Below, piece after piece: positions 60,362 through 64,000 of a stretch of DNA of 64,000 nt. The position numbers and the translations under genes were made by a program. Each line of letters starts with the position of its first letter. Within the stretch, counting starts at the first letter, position 1. Source of the stretch: CAZMBI01 sp964564675 (GTDB lineage: Bacteria; Pseudomonadota; Alphaproteobacteria; Rickettsiales; UBA3002); NCBI GenBank assembly GCA_964564675.1, contig CAZMBI010000005.1, positions 1-64,000 on the forward strand. The letters are read 5' to 3'. The notes under the pieces were generated by a model. That model was given only the letters and a program-made list of their open reading frames with translations. It was not told the DNA's origin and made no database searches.

Positions 60362-60925
60362 CTATTGTACAATGATCTCGCTGAAAAGTATATCATTGAC
60401 CTTGTGTGGCTGAATCGCCGTATTCAGGCGCATCAGCAACTCTTCGCGCAGCCGGTAAATACCGGCGGAGCCCGACAGATCGCTGGGCCGCAATTCGCGT
60501 AAATAAGTATTAAACACGTCCTCGATGCGCGGCCGATTGGCATCAATCACCGGGATCACATCTGGCCCCGAAAGTTCCAGCGTCACTTTCATTTTCAAGA
60601 AGCTGGTCTTCTCGCCGGTTGTACTCAGGTTCACCAGAAATTCCGGCATTTCGTAATAGACCGGCCCGCCAATCAGGTTGCCTTCCTCATCATATTGCGG
60701 CGCGGCGTCCGCCTGCCTGCCCGTTTCGGACGCTTCACCCGGCTCGGGCTGCGTATCAGCCATCTCCTCGCCAGAGTCCGGCAGCCCCAGCAAACCGGAA
60801 AAATACACTCCGGCCCCGACACCCGCCAGCAGCAGCACCGCTAAAATGATAAGCAGCAGCGTTTTTTTGCCGCCAACGGATTTCGATTCCTCGTCCTGAT
60901 TGTCTTCACTGATATCATCATCCAT
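60362..60925 (-). CDS. fliL: Flagellar basal body-associated protein FliL
   Basis: FliL stabilises stators around the motor. The 187-aa product has a short acidic cytoplasmic N-terminus, one membrane helix (TLLLIILAVLLLAGVGAGVY) and a periplasmic FliL domain (~75-187) ending ILFSEIIVQ. It starts the minus-strand run fliL-fliM-DUF6468-motE and diverges from flgF. Confidence 0.94.
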   Translation of the reverse strand: MDDDISEDNQDEESKSVGGKKTLLLIILAVLLLAGVGAGVYFSGLLGLPDSGEEMADTQPEPGEASETGRQADAAPQYDEEGNLIGGPVYYEMPEFLVNLSTTGEKTSFLKMKVTLELSGPDVIPVIDANRPRIEDVFNTYLRELRPSDLSGSAGIYRLREELLMRLNTAIQPHKVNDILFSEIIVQ

Positions 60926-61243
60926 AGCTCGGCCAGTGCTCCCTTAGATATTTTTCGTACGCGTCGTTTTGACACCCCTTCGCCATGGATGCCAGAAGAA
61001 AATGCAAGGTGCCGCTAAAGCGCAGTTAGTTACTCTTTTTGTTGTACTGAAAGCACAAAGCACGTGCAATAGGCAAATTATTCCCTTTCGATCATAGGGT
61101 GCTGGAAATGCTGTATTTTGATCACGCACGCGGATCGCACCCCGCCATTCGGACGCGCTGAGTGCGCGACGCATCTGGCACGAATAGTGCATGACGTGTC
61201 GTATAATCAGACTAACGTGCAGTCACATTGGAGCGGGTCACGC
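60926..61243. other. 318-bp divergent flagellar control region
   Basis: This region separates fliL (minus) and flgF (plus). The only strong signal is the sigma54-type promoter at 61176-61190. No convincing sigma54 site for fliL was found on the other strand. No reading frame in it looks coding. Confidence 0.6.
61176..61190 (+). promoter_or_regulatory. Sigma54 (-24/-12) promoter of the flgF operon
   Basis: TGGCAC (61176-61181), five bases, then GTGC (61187-61190) matches TGGCAC-N5-TTGC with one mismatch; the invariant GG and GC are correctly spaced. The expected start near 61202 gives a ~42-nt leader before flgF. Sigma54 control of rod and hook genes is usual in flagellar hierarchies. Confidence 0.72.
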
Positions 61244-61984
61244 ATGGATAACAGTATTTACATATCATTATCACGCCAGCTGGCGTTATTCCGCGATATG
61301 ACGGTGACGGCCAATAACATCGCCAATGCCGACACGCCGGGATATAACGCCGAAAAAATGATGTTTACGGATTATCTGGTCGATGACGGCAATCGGCACA
61401 AGATGGCATTCGCTCAGGATATCGGTTCGTACCGGGATTTAAGCCAGGGCCCGATTGAGCATACCGGCAACCCGTTCGATCTGGCCGTCACCGGGCCCGG
61501 CTATTTCATTGTCGAAACCGCTTTGGGTGAACGCTACAGCAAGGCCGGCAATTTTACCCTGGGCGCGGACGGGATGTTGATGACCCCTACTGGCAACCCC
61601 GTACTCAGCCCCAACGGTGACCGTATCTTTGTGCAAAACACTGATCGCAATATCACCATCGGTGAAACCGGCCAGATTTCAGTGCGCACGCCGGATGGTG
61701 CGCTGGAGCAGCGCGGCCAGATCGGTATGGTCGAGTTCGAAGACGAGCAGGCCATGGAGCGCCTGAACGGCCAGCTTTACAACACCGAACAGGAGCCGCT
61801 TGACGCAGTGAATTCGCGCATGCTGCAGGGGGTGATCGAATCCTCTAACGTGTCCCCGGTTCTTGAGTTGGTACGGACCACGGAGCTCTCACGCAGCACC
61901 GCCAGCACCGCCAAATTTATCGAAGTGATGTATGATCTTGAGCGTAAAACCTCGAACACATACACCAAGAGTCAACAAAACTAA
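61244..61984 (+). CDS. flgF: Flagellar basal-body rod protein FlgF
   Basis: A proximal rod subunit. From ATG 61244 (GGAGCG site) the product is 246 aa. The N-terminal flg_bb_rod motif is SLSRQLALFRDMTVTANNIA with ANADTPGY, and the C-terminus has the flagellar GVIESSNVSPVLELV pattern. The frame is open upstream to 61118, but that covers the promoter. It is first in flgF-flgG-flgA-flgH. Confidence 0.95.
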   Translation: MDNSIYISLSRQLALFRDMTVTANNIANADTPGYNAEKMMFTDYLVDDGNRHKMAFAQDIGSYRDLSQGPIEHTGNPFDLAVTGPGYFIVETALGERYSKAGNFTLGADGMLMTPTGNPVLSPNGDRIFVQNTDRNITIGETGQISVRTPDGALEQRGQIGMVEFEDEQAMERLNGQLYNTEQEPLDAVNSRMLQGVIESSNVSPVLELVRTTELSRSTASTAKFIEVMYDLERKTSNTYTKSQQN

Positions 61985-62009
61985 AAACACGATAAAGGAG
62001 TTGTGACCC

Positions 62010-62795
62010 ATGCGTTCTTTACACATTGCCGCCACCGGGATGCTGGCCCAGCAGACCAATGTGAACGTGATCTCTCAGAATCTCGCCAACCAGACGACAA
62101 CAGGCTACAAGCTGCAACGCGCGGAATTTCAGGATCTCATCTATCAGGACTTACGACGGATCGGCAGTAACTCCTCGGATGTGGGCACCATTGTCCCCAC
62201 CGGAGTACAGCTCGGTTTAGGGGTCAAAACCGGGGCCATTTCGCGCAATACCGAGCAAGGCACCGTACAGCAGACGGAAAACCCGCTGGATCTGGCGATT
62301 CAGGGTGAAGGCTATTTTCAGATCGAGCTGCCCAATGGTGAGATTGCTTATACCCGTGACGGCGCGTTCAAGCTGTCGCCCGACGGGGAAATTGTCACGC
62401 TGGACGGTTACATCGTCGAGCCGGCCATTACCGTGCCCGAGGATGCGATTGATATTGCCATCAATGCCGCCGGCGAGGTGGAAGTCACACTTGAAGGCCA
62501 GGTGGAACCGGCTAATCTCGGTCAGCTTGAAGTCAGCACTTTTATCAACCCGGCCGGACTGGAGGCCATCGGCGATAACCTGTTTCTGGAAACCCCCGCC
62601 TCGGGTGACCCGATCGTTGGCATTGCCGGCGAGGAAGGAGTGGGCACGCTGTTGCAGGGCTATCTGGAAAACTCCAACGTGGATCCGGTGCGCGAAATCA
62701 CCAACCTGATCGTTGCCCAGCGCGCTTACGAGATGAACTCGAAAGTCATCACCACATCCGATGAAATGCTGCAGGCATTGAACCAGTCAGCATAG
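62010..62795 (+). CDS. flgG: Flagellar basal-body rod protein FlgG
   Basis: The distal rod subunit, 261 aa as in E. coli. It has the N-terminal MRSLHIAATGMLAQQTNVNV and NLANQTTTGYK motif, and the C-terminal GYLENSNVDPVREITNLI with QRAYEMNSKVI. It follows flgF by 25 bp with an AAAGGAG site. Confidence 0.98.
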   Translation: MRSLHIAATGMLAQQTNVNVISQNLANQTTTGYKLQRAEFQDLIYQDLRRIGSNSSDVGTIVPTGVQLGLGVKTGAISRNTEQGTVQQTENPLDLAIQGEGYFQIELPNGEIAYTRDGAFKLSPDGEIVTLDGYIVEPAITVPEDAIDIAINAAGEVEVTLEGQVEPANLGQLEVSTFINPAGLEAIGDNLFLETPASGDPIVGIAGEEGVGTLLQGYLENSNVDPVREITNLIVAQRAYEMNSKVITTSDEMLQALNQSA

Positions 62796-62812
62796 AGATA
62801 TGAGGAAACGAT

Positions 62813-63592
62813 ATGACCGCTAATATGCAAGCCTCGCCACCCCGTCTATCACCTGGCGTTCGGTTGCTCGGCTTTGTCGCCGCCATGCTTATACTCGCCG
62901 GCATCGGCGCGATGGCGCATGCGGCCAACCAGCGCCATATGCTAACCGTATCCGAACTTGAATCGCGTCTGGCGGATGAGCTTGAAGCGCTGGGCGCCGG
63001 TGAATCAGTCAGCGTTAGCCTGATCGGGCGTTACAACGATGTGCTGCATGACAGTAAACGCCCCGTTCATTTGCAGTTCCAGTCGCTTGATTTTGATGCG
63101 CGCGACAATACCTGGCACGGTGAGATCAAACTGTTCAACGGGGATACGCTGGCGCAAACGATGCCGCTTAAGGGGCGCTTTCAGCCCCTGGTAGCGGTGC
63201 CGGTGCTCAAACACCGCCTGCATCGCCGTGATGTCATCGAAGAGGTGGACATTACCTGGCAAGACGTGCCCGAGCATCGTCTGCGCAAGGATGTAATTTT
63301 AAGCAGCAGTGAGCTGGTCGGCATGTCGCCGCGGCGGGTGATTTCCGATGGCCGCGCCATTCGCGTGTCAGAAATCGAAAAGCCGATTGTCATGAGTCGC
63401 GGCGATATAGTACAAATTCGCTACAATACGCCTAAAATTGAGATTCGTACTATCGGCGAAGCGATGGATGATGCCGCCACCGGCGACCGGATCCGTATTC
63501 GCAATTCGGAAAGCGACATCGTGGTTCAGGCCGAAGTGCTTGGGCCGGGAATGGCGCAAGTGAAGGATTTAATGCAAATATCACAGAATTGA
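62813..63592 (+). CDS. flgA: Flagellar P-ring assembly chaperone FlgA
   Basis: A periplasmic chaperone for the P-ring protein FlgI. The 259-aa protein has a signal segment (LLGFVAAMLILAGIGAMAHA), a variable N-domain and a C-terminal SAF domain (~130-255; PVLKHRLHRRDVIEEVDI, DGRAIRVSEIEKP, GDRIRIRNSESDIVVQAEV). It lies between flgG and flgH, the usual alphaproteobacterial order. Confidence 0.94.
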   Translation: MTANMQASPPRLSPGVRLLGFVAAMLILAGIGAMAHAANQRHMLTVSELESRLADELEALGAGESVSVSLIGRYNDVLHDSKRPVHLQFQSLDFDARDNTWHGEIKLFNGDTLAQTMPLKGRFQPLVAVPVLKHRLHRRDVIEEVDITWQDVPEHRLRKDVILSSSELVGMSPRRVISDGRAIRVSEIEKPIVMSRGDIVQIRYNTPKIEIRTIGEAMDDAATGDRIRIRNSESDIVVQAEVLGPGMAQVKDLMQISQN

Positions 63593-63597
63593 CGCTT

Positions 63598-64000
63598 ATG
63601 AAACGCCCGCTTTACCTGCTTTTATGTATTGCCCTTGCCGGTCTGAGCGCATGCGCCAGCACCATGGACAAGCTGGAACGCGTGGGTAAAGAACCGCCTA
63701 TGAGCATAGTAGAAAATCCGCATGTGAAACCGGAATATAAGCCGCTCAGCTGGCCGATGCCCAAGCCCGAGCCGGAAACAACAAAATACGTCAATTCCCT
63801 GTGGCGGCCCGGTGCACGTTCGTTTTTCCGCGATCAGCGCGCCAGCCGCGTGGGTGACATTTTACGCGTACGCGTGGAAATCGATGACGAAGCCGAAATT
63901 GATAACGAAACGCTGCGCAACCGCGAAACCAACGAAGATGTGCAGGTGCCCAACCTGTTTGGCAGCCTGCGCGGCAAGGTGGTTCCCGGCAACCGACAAG
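63598..64000 (+). CDS. flgH: Flagellar L-ring protein FlgH (partial)
   Basis: The outer-membrane lipoprotein that forms the L-ring. Only the first ~134 codons are in the window; the frame stays open at the edge. The signal peptide ends in the lipobox LSACAS, and the FlgH segments SLWRPGARSFFRDQRASRVGD and ILRVRVEIDDEAE are clear. It starts 5 bp after flgA. Confidence 0.96.
   Translation, partial: MKRPLYLLLCIALAGLSACASTMDKLERVGKEPPMSIVENPHVKPEYKPLSWPMPKPEPETTKYVNSLWRPGARSFFRDQRASRVGDILRVRVEIDDEAEIDNETLRNRETNEDVQVPNLFGSLRGKVVPGNRQ

Overview
The window is a gene-dense stretch of a chromosome (mixed strands, short intergenic gaps) from a flagellated, aerobic, Gram-negative alphaproteobacterium. 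Lineage markers are a GapR (DUF2312) nucleoid protein, an RNase E with a long charged insert in its S1 domain, F-ATPase genes in the order atpI-B-E-F'-F with separate b and b' subunits, a phasin_2-type granule protein, the MotE/DUF6468 flagellar pair beside fliM, and the rpsA-sppA-ihfB and sdhE-mfd neighbourhoods. No 16S gene is present, so the family cannot be fixed; the mix fits a Rhodospirillales- or Micavibrio-like organism, which is inference.

Layout. 0-0.3 kb: tRNA-Pro(CGG) with a tandem copy of its 3' end. 0.3-6.7 kb: an unknown membrane protein, then nitrogen control (glnB-glnA, mscS, amt). 6.8-17.5 kb: rpsA-sppA-ihfB-lapA, trpF-trpB-trpA-lpxB, then recG and a PAS/degenerate-GGDEF protein on the other strand. 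17.5-30.3 kb: sdhE-mfd, the cell-wall pair amiC-mrcA, rne and pstS. 30.4-36.9 kb: a small unknown membrane protein, formyl-THF cyclo-ligase, rpsU, gapR-rnhB-dciA-dsbA and the F0 operon. 36.8-43.9 kb: an outer-membrane-type protein and a membrane glycosyltransferase carrying an N-terminal MshEN c-di-GMP-type domain, then hemB, a phasin, a coiled-coil protein and a two-domain glycosyltransferase. 44-55.8 kb: mutS, maeB, a ceramidase-like protein, a CPBP protein, nhaA, mutY, an SGNH esterase and thiC. 55.8-64 kb: a repeat element, a small secreted protein, a Wzt-like ABC ATPase and the flagellar genes motE-DUF6468-fliM-fliL (minus strand) diverging from flgF-flgG-flgA-flgH (plus strand, cut by the window edge).

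Most genes are housekeeping. The unusual signals are: an exact two-motif MshEN domain on a glycosyltransferase co-transcribed with an outer-membrane protein behind the F0 genes; a palindromic element lying in frame inside thiC; two oppositely oriented arrays of 8-bp units between rne and pstS; a long unrecognised C-terminal domain on the AmiC amidase; a repeated tRNA 3' end; and substitutions at conserved catalytic positions in MutY, the SGNH esterase and the GGDEF protein. I saw no CRISPR array, insertion sequence, integrase or prophage.
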